From: an uncultured Gemmata sp.
GTDB lineage: Bacteria > Planctomycetota > Planctomycetia > Gemmatales > Gemmataceae
Length of the DNA: 64,000 nucleotides
Direction: 5' to 3'
Assembly: GCA_937924775.1 (NCBI GenBank)
Contig: CALDUT010000011.1
Coordinates: forward strand, 62,001-126,000
The notes under the pieces were generated by a model. The model saw only the letters and a list, made by a program, of their open reading frames with translations. It was not told the DNA's origin and ran no database searches. Positions within the stretch are counted from its first letter, which is position 1. Each line of letters begins with the position of its first letter. Shown here one piece after another: positions 32,839 through 41,128 of the stretch. The translations under genes and the position numbers were made by a program.

Positions 32839-34029
32839 ATGACGATTCGTTTCCTGACCCGCGGCCTAGTGGCACTGAGCCTGTTTTTCTGGTCGTGGAG
32901 CGTCACGACGCTCGGGCAAGAGAAAAGTGTCAGACCGGGGATTAATGACCCTTTCAAGAACCCCGATGTGACCAAGTATGTCAAAACCTTCGAGGGCGAA
33001 AGCCGCGAAGTGTACGCTAACCGCGAAAAGATCGTGGCTGAGTGTGGCATCCAGCCCGGCATGGTGGTGGCGGATGTCGGTGCGGGCACAGGGCTTTTCA
33101 CGCGGCTGTTCGCCCCGGCCGTCGGGCCCCGGGGCAAGGTGATTGCCGTGGATATTTCCGAAAAATTCCTCGATCACATCGCGAAAACCTGCCGGGAAGC
33201 GAAAATCACCAATGTCGAAACCTTGCAATGTTCCGATACTTCGACTCAACTGCCGCCCAACACGGTTGATCTTGTGTTTATTTGTGATACTTACCACCAC
33301 TTCGAATATCCGTATCGGACGATGCAGAGCATTCATCACGCCCTGAAGCCGGGTGGGCGGGTGGTCCTGATCGATTTTCACCGGATTCCAGGGAAAAGTT
33401 CTGACTTCATTCTTGGCCACGTTCGCGCCGGCCGGGAGGTATTCGTCAAGGAAATTGAGGAGGTTGGCTTCAAGCCAGTGCGGGAAGTTCCAGACCTGCT
33501 CAAAGAAAACTACATGATCATCTTTGAGAAGGTGGAAGCGAAGAAGGGGCAACCGCAGGGAGCCAAGCTCTTCCCGGTGATTGAAGGTTACGGCGGGGTG
33601 TTCGCCGTAGGGGGGGAGGAAGGACCGCGCAAGGGGAGCAAAGTCGTTTTCGACATCACCGCCGAGGCCCAAGAAGCTGGGCAGCCCATTCCCGGCTTGG
33701 AGCGGGCCGCGTTGCTCTACAATCTTGCTGGTCAGGCGGGCCTGCAACCCGCCGACCTCGACGTCGTCATCATCCTGCATGGTGCGACCACGCGCTACGC
33801 CCTCAGCGACGCAGCCTACCAAAAGCAATTCGGCAGTGCGAATCCCCATGCGGAGTTGATCCGCCGGCTCCAGAAGGCCGGGGCCAAAATTTACGTCTGC
33901 GGACAGTCATTGGCCCGCAATGGTCTTGATCCCCAAGCCGTGTCGTCGGAACTGGGGATCGTTTCCGCTGCCCTGACCGCGGTGATGAACAAACAAGCCG
34001 CGGGCTATGCCTACATCCCGGCTCATTAG
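32839..34029 (+). CDS. exported SAM-methyltransferase-like / DsrE-like fusion protein
   Basis: A 396-residue protein with a clear signal peptide (MTIRFLTRGLVALSLFFWSWSVTTLGQ). Residues ~60-215 are a class I methyltransferase fold with the SAM motif VVADVGAGTGLFTRLF, acidic VIAVDISEKFL, and LKPGGRVVLIDFHR. Residues ~245-396 resemble DsrE/DsrF-like proteins: KVVFDITAEAQ, GLERAALLYNLAGQAG, DLDVVIILHGATTRYAL, HAELIRRLQKAGAKIYVCGQSLARNG, ALTAVMNKQAAGYAYIPAH. AGAGGATAGG precedes the ATG. SAM is not expected in the periplasm, so an exported methyltransferase is unusual. The gene follows the PQQ dehydrogenase by 12 bp and may share its operon. Confidence 0.82.
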   Translation: MTIRFLTRGLVALSLFFWSWSVTTLGQEKSVRPGINDPFKNPDVTKYVKTFEGESREVYANREKIVAECGIQPGMVVADVGAGTGLFTRLFAPAVGPRGKVIAVDISEKFLDHIAKTCREAKITNVETLQCSDTSTQLPPNTVDLVFICDTYHHFEYPYRTMQSIHHALKPGGRVVLIDFHRIPGKSSDFILGHVRAGREVFVKEIEEVGFKPVREVPDLLKENYMIIFEKVEAKKGQPQGAKLFPVIEGYGGVFAVGGEEGPRKGSKVVFDITAEAQEAGQPIPGLERAALLYNLAGQAGLQPADLDVVIILHGATTRYALSDAAYQKQFGSANPHAELIRRLQKAGAKIYVCGQSLARNGLDPQAVSSELGIVSAALTAVMNKQAAGYAYIPAH

Positions 34030-34125
34030 AGCCGGTTCTGTTCACCGCCGGCCGAACGGCTCCATCAGCGGCAACCGGTCGTCGGGGCGACATCGACCGG
34101 CGACCCGTCGCTCAAGGGATACTCA

Positions 34126-34596
34126 ATGATTCGCGCGGCCACACCCGCTGACGTACCGGCTATCGCCCAGCTTATCCGCGAATTGGCGGAGTACGAACGC
34201 CTGACCCATACTGTCGTTCTGACGGAAGCCGACTTACAGCAGCACCTTTTCGGCGAACGACCGTATGCCGAAGTGCTGGTGGCGGAAGAAGCGGGAACGA
34301 TCGTCGGTTTTGCGTTGTTCTTTCACAACTACTCGACCTTCCGCGGAAAACCCGGTATTTACCTCGAAGACCTTTTTGTGATTCCTTCCGCCCGCGGTCA
34401 GGGGTACGGGAAAGCCCTGCTGCGGGCGATCGCCCAGTTGGCCGTCGAACGCGGCTGTGCCCGGGTGGCGTGGGCGGTGTTGAATTGGAATACCCCAGCG
34501 ATCGCCTTCTACCAAGCGCTCGGAGCAACGCCGCTCAATGAATGGACCGTTTATCGGCTCACCGGCGACGCCCTTGAGCGCTTGGCCCGCTCGTGA
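34126..34596 (+). CDS. GNAT family N-acetyltransferase
   Basis: A 156-residue acetyltransferase. Acetyl-CoA binding motif A is GIYLEDLFVIPSARGQGYGKALLRAIAQ (R/Q-x-x-G-x-G/A at SARGQGYG). The C-terminal NWNTPAIAFYQALGATPLNEWTVYRL block is typical of the diamine/spermidine acetyltransferase (SAT1)-like branch, as is the N-terminal MIRAATPADVPAIAQLIRELAEYE. Substrate unknown. AGGGA lies about six bases before the ATG. It lies 96 bp after the exported methyltransferase gene. Confidence 0.9.
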   Translation: MIRAATPADVPAIAQLIRELAEYERLTHTVVLTEADLQQHLFGERPYAEVLVAEEAGTIVGFALFFHNYSTFRGKPGIYLEDLFVIPSARGQGYGKALLRAIAQLAVERGCARVAWAVLNWNTPAIAFYQALGATPLNEWTVYRLTGDALERLARS

Positions 34597-34686
34597 GTAA
34601 CCGTCCGGCCCCGACTTGGCTGAACCGAGAGCGGCAAGTGTCCACAGGACGCATACGGTGACCATCCGTAACCGTCCGGCCCCGAC
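34597..34686. repeat. 19-bp direct repeat pair
   Basis: GTAACCGTCCGGCCCCGAC occurs at 34597-34615 and again at 34668-34686, 71 bases apart, in the gap after the GNAT gene. Neither copy is coding. It could be a duplication remnant or a small interspersed repeat; no other copy was noticed in the window. Confidence 0.6.
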
Positions 34687-34781
34687 ACGGTCGAACGGGG
34701 GTCAGACACGGTTGCCTCGCAGTCCCGGCCAACGACCGGCCCTGGAATCAAGCGCGGTTCGGGGGGTACCAACTCCAGGGG

Positions 34782-34815
34782 GTTACAGACTTCCTTCGTT
34801 ACAGACTTCCTTCGT
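34782..34815. repeat. 16-bp tandem duplication across the stop of the HisA-like gene
   Basis: GTTACAGACTTCCTTCGT starts at 34782 and again at 34798, a direct tandem duplication with period 16. The right copy contains the stop and last codons of the minus-strand HisA-like gene; the left copy is just outside. The reading frame is unaffected. Confidence 0.7.
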
Positions 34816-35533
34816 ACAACGCGGTGGCCACCAGCACGCCATCCACGCCGATTTCACCTAACTGTTGAATATCATGGCGGTTACGAATCCCACCGCCAGC
34901 TAGAAGATCCAATTCCGGCCACTCGCAGCGTATGGCCTGCAACAGGGCGTGGGTGCCGCTGCCTCCTTTTCGACCCACCCGGGCCAAGTCCAACACGATC
35001 ACGGTGCGCACCCCCATCTTCACCACCCGGCGGGCCAACGTGAGAATGTCGCGGTCGTGGGCCAGCCCCCAGCCGGACCAATTCCCGAACAGTTGGCCAT
35101 GATGAAGATCGATTGAGAAAGCGACCCGGCGGTGCAACGGTTCCAGAAGGGTTTCATGGAGAATTTCGGGTATGCGGCAGGTCTCGAACCCAACCACCGG
35201 TTGCAAATGGGGCACTGTGGGCAGTTCCAGAACATTCATGCGGCCCAAGCCGGCATCGAGCCATGTGGGTACGGGGCAAGCGTCTAGAATCGCATGTGTG
35301 GCTGGGGCCAGCCCGCGACCGAAGCGAATCGCGTCCAGATCGGCGATGTAGAGCTCGTTGGCCCCGGAGCGTTGTAACAGGGCTTTCGCCACATCCACCG
35401 GGGCCGAACGACCCGTGATCGGGAAGCCAATGGGGCGGTACTGATCGCGTTGGCCGCCGATGGCCCGAACCACGCAGTGGCCCATCACATCGACCACAGG
35501 AATGATCCGCGGCTTTGTGCGCTCCAGTAACAT
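34799..35533 (-). CDS. HisA/HisF-related TIM-barrel protein
   Basis: A 244-residue protein starting MLLERTKPRIIPVVDVMGH (ATG at 35533; the frame is open to 35662 with another ATG at 35572). HisA-like features are IIPVVDVMGHCVVRAIGG at strand 1, ANELYIADLDAI, PTWLDAGLG, VAFSIDLHHGQL, VIVLDLARVGRKGG and LDLLAGGGIRNRHDI. It differs from true HisA in spacing and lacks the ProFAR-type GWR. It resembles the hisAF_rel (TIGR00734) family, found in methanogens and in bacteria with tetrahydromethanopterin C1 enzymes. Its nearness to the fwd cluster (about 10 kb) fits a cofactor-related role, but this is inference. It is alone on its strand and divergent from lpxD. Confidence 0.72.
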   Translation of the reverse strand: MLLERTKPRIIPVVDVMGHCVVRAIGGQRDQYRPIGFPITGRSAPVDVAKALLQRSGANELYIADLDAIRFGRGLAPATHAILDACPVPTWLDAGLGRMNVLELPTVPHLQPVVGFETCRIPEILHETLLEPLHRRVAFSIDLHHGQLFGNWSGWGLAHDRDILTLARRVVKMGVRTVIVLDLARVGRKGGSGTHALLQAIRCEWPELDLLAGGGIRNRHDIQQLGEIGVDGVLVATALYEGSL

Positions 35534-35955
35534 GCTTCTAGCAATCCCACGAGGACTTTTTGCGTTGGCCATTGTGGCGACCACGCACCGTGCCGTGCCA
35601 CGGGGCCCCGTTCGGCATTCGCCGGATAATCTTACCATAGTTGGGTTTACGACAATTTCCAAGTTCCTACGAGGGGGAATTGGGACCGCTTGTCTTCCAG
35701 AGTGAGAGAGCCATCCTCAGGATCGGAAATGTCGTCTGCCGCTCTTGCCAACTGCTCTGAGCGTCAAAATCGGTACAACCCTCTGTTCCGAAATGGTCTG
35801 GGGTAGCGAATCCGCTGGTTTCGCTTCCTGGCGGGGGTCGATACAACGAAGAAAGTTACTTGTCCTGCGATCAGGGGTTGTGCAATTTGGGCTTGTCTGA
35901 TTCGTGTACTTTCGCTAGTTTCCCGCCACTTCCGAGCCAGTAGAAGGGATTCGCC
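35534..35955. other. intergenic region between HisA-like gene and lpxD
   Basis: A 422-bp divergent gap that should contain promoters for both flanking genes. An 11-bp palindrome, ATCCT-C-AGGAT, lies at 35713-35723. AGAAGGGA at about 35941-35948 is the probable ribosome-binding site for lpxD. No convincing gene or RNA was seen. Confidence 0.4.
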
Positions 35956-36981
35956 GTGAGAGTCACACTCCAACAATTGGCCGATTGGGTTGGTGGTGAG
36001 GTCATCGGCGACCCGGATTTGGTGATCTCCAATGCCCGCACCCTGCATGAAGCCGAACCGGGCGACATCACCTTTCTGGAATCGGAGAAAAACTTAGCGG
36101 CGTGGCGAGCCAGCCGGGCATCTGCCGCGGTGGTGCCCCAGTCGGTGGCCAGCCACGATCGACCGGTCATTCGCGTCAATGATCCGCTGATGGCGTTTGT
36201 GCAGATAGTTCAGCAATTGCGGCAGTCGGCCCCGGAACCGGCCGGGGGTATTCATCCCAGCGCCATTATTCATCCGCAAGTTCAGTTGGCGTCGGGAGTT
36301 ACAGTAGGGCCGCTGGCTATTATCGGGGAAGGAACCATCATCGGGGAAAACTCCGTGATCCACGCCGGGGCCATCATCGGCCGCCGTTGCACTGTTGGCA
36401 GCAACACGCACATTCACCCCCGCGTGGTGATTTACGACAATTGCCGCATTGGCAACCGCGTGGCAATTCATGCCGGCAGCGTGATCGGTGCCGACGGATT
36501 CGGCTATCGGGTTCAAAATGGCCGCCACATCAAAGTTCCCCAATTGGGATGGGTGGAAATCGAAGACGATGTGGAAATAGGGGCCTGTTCCACCATCGAC
36601 CGGGGGACTTTTGGGGCGACGCGCATTGGCGCAGGAACGAAAATCGACAATTTGGTGATGATTGGCCATAATTGCCGCATCGGTAAGCACAACGTCCTCT
36701 GCGGGCAGGTGGGCATTGCCGGCTCGTGTACCACGGGGGATTATGTGGTCATGGCGGGGCAGGTGGGCGTGGCGGATCATGTGACCATTGGTGAACAGGT
36801 GGTGGTCGGTGCCGGCTCTGGGGTCCCGAACGACATCCCCGCGCACAGTAACGTGTTGGGTTATCCCGCGATCCCGATTTCCGAAGAACGGCGGATGTTG
36901 ATTGGCTTGAAGAAACTGCCGGAGTTGCGCAACGATGTCAAACGCATTAAAAAGCTGTTAGGTTTGGAGGATCGGGAATGA
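35956..36981 (+). CDS. lpxD: UDP-3-O-acylglucosamine N-acyltransferase
   Basis: A 341-residue acyltransferase of lipid A synthesis. It adds the second acyl chain to UDP-3-O-acylglucosamine using acyl-ACP. The N-terminal uridine-binding domain (MRVTLQQLADWVGGEVIGD, EPGDITFLESEKN) is followed by a left-handed beta-helix of hexapeptide repeats from about residue 98. The helix includes GPLAIIGEGTIIGENSVI, IGADGFGYR, CSTIDRGTFGATRIGAG and MIGHNCRIGKHNVLCGQVG with the catalytic His. The C-terminal helix is LIGLKKLPELRNDVKRIKKL. It starts with GTG after AGAAGGGA and overlaps lpxI by four bases (ATGA). Confidence 0.96.
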   Translation: MRVTLQQLADWVGGEVIGDPDLVISNARTLHEAEPGDITFLESEKNLAAWRASRASAAVVPQSVASHDRPVIRVNDPLMAFVQIVQQLRQSAPEPAGGIHPSAIIHPQVQLASGVTVGPLAIIGEGTIIGENSVIHAGAIIGRRCTVGSNTHIHPRVVIYDNCRIGNRVAIHAGSVIGADGFGYRVQNGRHIKVPQLGWVEIEDDVEIGACSTIDRGTFGATRIGAGTKIDNLVMIGHNCRIGKHNVLCGQVGIAGSCTTGDYVVMAGQVGVADHVTIGEQVVVGAGSGVPNDIPAHSNVLGYPAIPISEERRMLIGLKKLPELRNDVKRIKKLLGLEDRE

Positions 36982-37889
36982 CCCCCGGGTTGATGCCGTT
37001 GGGGAGTACGGAACCGGTGGTCTTCGATCGCCGGGAACCGGTGGGTTTGGTGGCCTGCGCGGGGCGTTTCCCGGTCGTTGTTGCCGAGAAGGCTCGCGAA
37101 TGTGGGATCCCGGTGGTCGGCTTGGGGCTGGCCGGGATGGCCGATCCGCGCTTGAAGGACCTGTGCTGGCGTTTCGTGTGGCTGCACCGCTTTGCCTTGG
37201 GGCGGGTGATTCGCACCTTCCAGCGCCTGGGCGTCAAGCGTTGGACGATGGCCGGGAAATTCGAGAAACGCTTGCTATTTCGCCCCTGGTGGTGGTGGCG
37301 GCTGTGGCCGGATTGGCATTTTTTGCGGTTATGGCTATGGCGCCCGCGTCCGGCCAATAATGACGACACCCTGCTGTTGGGCTTGATTGCAGAATTCCGC
37401 CGCTATGGCTTGGAATGTGTGTCCGCCTTGGATTTGTGTCCGGAGTTGCTTGTGAAGGAAGGTCATTTAACCCACCGGCGACCCACGTCGAGCGAATGGC
37501 GAGACATCGCGTTTGGCTGGCATTTGGCTCGAGAAATGGGTCGTTTGGATGTAGGTCAGAGTGTCATGGTCCGGGATCGGGCCGTTTTGGCGGTCGAGGC
37601 CATTGAGGGGACTGATCAGGCCATTCTGCGGGCTGGGGAATTGTGCCGCCGGGGTGGATTCGTCGTCGTCAAAATTGCTAAACCCCAACAGGATAAGCGT
37701 TTCGACGTTCCCACAGTCGGTCCGCGAACGATTGAAACCATGCACGCGGCCGGAGCCACCGCGCTGGCCATTGAAGCGGGACGAACGATCCTGCTTGATG
37801 AATCGGTCACGATCGCCCTGGCGAATCGCTATGGGATCGCCATCACCAGTTTGGTAGCCCCGGTCAGCGACGGGGCGTTCGCGGGTTAG
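36978..37889 (+). CDS. lpxI: UDP-2,3-diacylglucosamine pyrophosphatase LpxI
   Basis: A 303-residue DUF1009/LpxI protein. It hydrolyses UDP-2,3-diacylglucosamine to lipid X in genomes that lack LpxH. N-terminal domain: PVGLVACAGRFPVVVAEKARECG, GVKRWTMAGKFEK. C-terminal domain: AREMGRLDVGQSVMVRDRAVLAVEAIEGTDQAILRAG and GPRTIETMHAAGATALAIEAGRTILLD, both diagnostic. A Trp/Arg-rich stretch (RPWWWWRLWPDWHFLRLWLW) near residues 96-115 is unusual and may touch the membrane. It overlaps lpxD by ATGA, so the two are translationally coupled. This supports a lipid A-containing outer membrane. Confidence 0.95.
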   Translation: MTPGLMPLGSTEPVVFDRREPVGLVACAGRFPVVVAEKARECGIPVVGLGLAGMADPRLKDLCWRFVWLHRFALGRVIRTFQRLGVKRWTMAGKFEKRLLFRPWWWWRLWPDWHFLRLWLWRPRPANNDDTLLLGLIAEFRRYGLECVSALDLCPELLVKEGHLTHRRPTSSEWRDIAFGWHLAREMGRLDVGQSVMVRDRAVLAVEAIEGTDQAILRAGELCRRGGFVVVKIAKPQQDKRFDVPTVGPRTIETMHAAGATALAIEAGRTILLDESVTIALANRYGIAITSLVAPVSDGAFAG

Positions 37890-38038
37890 AACCGAAACGC
37901 TGTTCCCCAATCCCCCGGGGCGCGGGTATAACTAATAAGCGGAACTCCTGTCGGACGAATCGGTTGCAGCCGTTGCGGGGCTGACCCATCGACCGAAGTC
38001 CCAGTGTTGCCGACCTCTTCCATGCGGTGCGCCCACCT

Positions 38039-39523
38039 ATGGGGTTCATGTCCTTCCGACTGCCGAATCCTCTGCCCCCCGCGGCCCGCGCGGCTCTGCC
38101 GGCCTCGGTTCTGGCAGCCTCTCGCGGCTACGACGACTGCACGCCCGTGCCCACCCAAGTGGACCTCACCGACAACGAGCTAACCCTGCGCCGCAGCCAC
38201 GACGAAAGCGGGTATGTGATCGTGCCCTGGCCAGTGGAACCCTTCGGCACCCTTGCGGTGACCACCACCACCCTCCGCGAACGGGAAGAACCCTACCGCC
38301 TACTGATCGAACTGGCGCGTGGCAAATTGAATCAAGTTCGCCTGCAAACGGCCGGATGGCAGGATATCGGCATGATCACCGCCGCGGAGTACGATCAGGC
38401 CTTAGCCGCCGCCACGCGGCTTTTGGGCCGCGCCATCCATGCCGCGACGGCCGCCGAAGCCGACGAATTGGCCGGTTCAGTACTGCAAGAAGTGTATCGC
38501 CTCGCCGATCAACTGACCCACACCTACATCGAGCAGCTGCTCGCCACCCGGCACGATGAAGAAGGCCTTCTGGATACATGGTTTGCGGCTCGGCATCGCC
38601 ACGAACTGAGCGGTTCGGCGCTCGAGCGTTACACCCAATGCTTCAACGCGGCCAGTGTCGGCTTGCGCTGGCGCGACGTGCAACCCCAGGAATCCCAGTA
38701 CGATTGGACCCAGCCGGATGCCGCCGTGGCCGCTGCCGCCGCCGCCGGGTTACCGATCACCCTCGGCCCGCTCATCGACCTCGACGCCGGGGCCATTCCC
38801 GCGTGGGCCCGGAATTGGGAAGCCGATCTGCCTACTTTGGCGGCGTACATGTGTGATTATGTGGAAACGGCCATCCACCGCTACAAGCATCAGGTGCAGC
38901 GTTGGATCATCTGCGCAGGCTTCAACCATGCCGATGCCCTGGGGCTGATCGACGACGACCGGCTGCGGCTGGCCTATCGCCTGTTTGAAGCCGCCACGCA
39001 AATTGATTCTCACCTGGATTTGATTCTGAGTGTGGCCCAACCATGGGGCGATTATCTGCGTTCGGACGATCAGACCATCGCGCCGCTAACGTTTCCCGAT
39101 GATCTGGTGCGGGCCGGCATCCGCTTGGCCGCGGTGGAAGTGGAGATTCGCCTCGGGGCGTCGTCGCGGGCCAGCCTGCCACGTGATTTGCTCGATACCG
39201 CCCGGCTGCTCGATGTCTTTGGCCGCTTGGGGCCGCCTTTGGAAGTAGTCCTCAGCGTTCCCTCGGCCGGGGCCATCTCGCCTTTGCCCGCGGCCGCTGA
39301 GTGGCCCCTTCCGCCCACACCCGACCACCAAGCCCGCTGGGGGGCGGCCGTCGCGACGCTGGCGCTAGCGTGGCCACGTGTCCGCAGCTTGACCTGGGAT
39401 TCTTGGAGTGATACCGACGCTGACCTCACACCCCACAGCGGCCTGCTGGATGCTACCGGGCGGCCCCAACCACTCCTGACGCACTTTGCCAATCTCCGCG
39501 CCGAGCATCTTCGAGACCTGTAA
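38039..39523 (+). CDS. GH10-like TIM-barrel protein, possibly catalytically altered
   Basis: A 494-residue protein with no signal peptide. The N-terminal ~180 residues are mostly helical with charged, Ala-rich stretches. The C-terminal ~300 look like a glycoside hydrolase family 10-type barrel: FNAASVGLRWRDVQPQESQYDWTQPD, LPITLGPLIDL, WARNWE, YVETAIHRYKHQVQRWIICAGFNHADAL. In active GH10 enzymes the last block holds 'NE' with the acid/base Glu; here it reads NH. The nucleophile region could be AAVEVEIRLG. It may be a non-catalytic or repurposed homologue. The ATG at 38039 is a guess; a second is at 38048. Confidence 0.65.
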   Translation: MGFMSFRLPNPLPPAARAALPASVLAASRGYDDCTPVPTQVDLTDNELTLRRSHDESGYVIVPWPVEPFGTLAVTTTTLREREEPYRLLIELARGKLNQVRLQTAGWQDIGMITAAEYDQALAAATRLLGRAIHAATAAEADELAGSVLQEVYRLADQLTHTYIEQLLATRHDEEGLLDTWFAARHRHELSGSALERYTQCFNAASVGLRWRDVQPQESQYDWTQPDAAVAAAAAAGLPITLGPLIDLDAGAIPAWARNWEADLPTLAAYMCDYVETAIHRYKHQVQRWIICAGFNHADALGLIDDDRLRLAYRLFEAATQIDSHLDLILSVAQPWGDYLRSDDQTIAPLTFPDDLVRAGIRLAAVEVEIRLGASSRASLPRDLLDTARLLDVFGRLGPPLEVVLSVPSAGAISPLPAAAEWPLPPTPDHQARWGAAVATLALAWPRVRSLTWDSWSDTDADLTPHSGLLDATGRPQPLLTHFANLRAEHLRDL

Positions 39524-39554
39524 TTTCTCTCGGGCCTCAAATCTGGTACTTCTT

Positions 39555-39571
39555 AGGGGACGAAAACCCCT
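39555..39571 (+). terminator. hairpin after the GH10-like gene
   Basis: AGGGG (39555-39559) pairs with CCCCT (39567-39571) around a 7-base A-rich loop, 32 bases after the stop. A fairly T-rich stretch follows. It is a plausible factor-independent terminator, though the stem is short. Confidence 0.4.
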
Positions 39572-39587
39572 TGGCTTACTTCCGGTT

Positions 39588-39624
39588 TTCTTGGCGTGTG
39601 CAATCGGTCATAATACGTTAGAAT
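39588..39624 (+). promoter_or_regulatory. possible promoter before the kinase leader
   Basis: This is an AT-richer patch in a GC-rich gap. TTCTTG (39588-39593) is 17 bases before TAATAC (39611-39616), and TAGAAT follows at 39619-39624. Either hexamer could serve as a -10 for the kinase transcript. The match to the -35 consensus is weak. Confidence 0.3.
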
Positions 39625-39988
39625 AGCGGGAGAGATTCGCACAGCCACCCACGTCGTGGGTGATGAAGCCGCTGGGGACTCGTAACCGGCCGCCGGAGGG
39701 GTGACGAAAAATCGCCGGGCATCAGTACCTGTTCTGCCGGTAGGATCTGCACCGCGAAGAGCCAGCGCCCCGACACGGGTCCTGCAACTGCGGAGCTGTT
39801 ACTTTCTTGAGATGGTGACGTGAGAACCTACGAGAACCACGGTGGAACCGGGGTTCTGAAAACCGCTTTGGGGAGGAAACCGCCCAAAGCCCAATTCCGT
39901 AGGGTACGTCTGCAACGTCGGGCTCGCGGCATCCCAGGAGTGCATCGGACTTTCCCCCAAGACGCGAATTACGATCGGAGGCTCCCCG
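39625..39988 (+). ncRNA. long structured leader or small RNA candidate upstream of the kinase
   Basis: This is about 364 non-coding bases with repeated stem potential. CACCCA/TGGGTG lies at 39646-39662. AGGATC around 39742 can pair with GGTCCT around 39778, enclosing GCG/CGC. AGAACC-A-CGGT-GGA-ACCG-G-GGTTCT forms a hairpin at 39834-39858. GCTTTGGG (39866-39873) pairs with CCCAAAGC (39884-39891). GGAGG just before 39989 is the kinase ribosome-binding site. I compared it by eye with c-di-GMP, glycine, ZTP, SAH, cobalamin and 6S patterns and found no match. It may be a novel leader, a small RNA, or simply GC-rich spacer. Confidence 0.3.
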
Positions 39989-41128
39989 ATGACGGAGTCG
40001 GACCGTCCGGCCAGTGATCCGCAAACCCCTGCTGATCCAACCCCGCCGCTCCGTAGCGTCGCGGGTTTCCGGTTATTGCGCAAAATCGGCCAAGGCGGCA
40101 TGAGTGCCGTCTACCAAAGCTACGATGTGGCCGCCCAACGCCCGGTGGCGGTGAAAATTCTGGCCGATCACCTCGCGGGACAGCCGGAGTTCGTGGGCCG
40201 CTTCTACCGCGAAGCCCGCTTGAGCCGTGTGCTAGAACATCCGCACATTGTCCAGGGGTATGCCTCGGGGTTCGACCCGGAGGTGGGGAAACACTATTTG
40301 GTTCTCGAATTCATCGATGGACCCACCGCCCATGAAGCTCTCAGCCACATCGGGCGGCTGAGTGTTGGTATGGTGGTGAAAATCGGCATCGACATGGCGT
40401 GGGCACTTGCCTTCCTCCACGAGCGGCAGTACGTTCACCGCGATGTCAAACCGGATAATATTCTGCTACATCCCGAGGGGCACGCGAAACTCGCCGATTT
40501 GGGCCTGGCCAAACGCCTCAACGACGATTCCCAGCTCACCTCGATTCATCAGGGGGTCGGCACCACCTATTACATGCCGTATGAACAAGCGGTGAATGCC
40601 AACCTGGTGGATGGCCGCAGCGACATCTTCGCCCTGGGAGCCAGTCTCTACCACCTGTTGGCCGGGGATGTCCCGTTTCCCGGGGCCACACACGATGAAG
40701 TGATTCGCGAGAAATGGCAGGGCACCTTCCGCCCTTTGCGGGATCTGAATCCGGCGGTTCCGCCGGCCGTGGCCCAACTGATCGAAGCCACCTTGGCATG
40801 CGATCCCCGCGCCCGGATTCAGCGGGCCGAGGACCTGGCCGAAGCCCTCGCCGCCACGGGGTTAGCGGCATCTTGGCCGGTTGGTGGGCCCGGGCGGTGG
40901 TTCGGCACCGGGGGGGCTGAGGGGGGGGACGAGGAATCGCCCACCCGCGTGGACCATGCCCCACCCTGGGCTCCGCCGGCGGGCAGTGGGTCGAGCCCGA
41001 TGGGCTCTGGGACGCTGGCGTCCCACGCATCAGCGCCAGCGCCGCGGCGGCCCCCCTGGTCGGGGGTGGTGGGCACGGGGGCGGTGGCCTTTCCCTTCCT
41101 GATGGCCCTGGGGCGCTGGTGGAGTTGA
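39989..41128 (+). CDS. Hanks-type Ser/Thr protein kinase
   Basis: A 379-residue kinase. Conserved elements are the Gly loop IGQGGMSAVY (residues 33-42), VAVKIL with the ATP Lys at 56, HRDVKPDNILL with catalytic Asp152, DLG (170-172) replacing the usual DFG, GTTYYMPYEQ and DGRSDIFALGASLYHLL. After about residue 295 comes a Pro/Gly/Ser-rich tail ending in a short hydrophobic stretch (VVGTGAVAFPFLMALGRWW) that could anchor it in the membrane. No PASTA, TPR or other sensor domain is present. GGAGG lies upstream of the ATG. DLG is common among bacterial kinases, so activity is likely. Targets unknown. Confidence 0.92.
   Translation: MTESDRPASDPQTPADPTPPLRSVAGFRLLRKIGQGGMSAVYQSYDVAAQRPVAVKILADHLAGQPEFVGRFYREARLSRVLEHPHIVQGYASGFDPEVGKHYLVLEFIDGPTAHEALSHIGRLSVGMVVKIGIDMAWALAFLHERQYVHRDVKPDNILLHPEGHAKLADLGLAKRLNDDSQLTSIHQGVGTTYYMPYEQAVNANLVDGRSDIFALGASLYHLLAGDVPFPGATHDEVIREKWQGTFRPLRDLNPAVPPAVAQLIEATLACDPRARIQRAEDLAEALAATGLAASWPVGGPGRWFGTGGAEGGDEESPTRVDHAPPWAPPAGSGSSPMGSGTLASHASAPAPRRPPWSGVVGTGAVAFPFLMALGRWWS

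Noticed and set aside
35764-36048. 94-codon minus-strand frame in the HisA-like/lpxD gap
   Set aside because: Overlaps the lpxD start region and has no ribosome-binding site or recognisable motif.
39625-39988. Known riboswitch or 6S RNA in the kinase leader
   Set aside because: Conserved bases of c-di-GMP, glycine, ZTP, SAH, cobalamin and 6S RNAs were not found by eye; kept only as a generic structured candidate.
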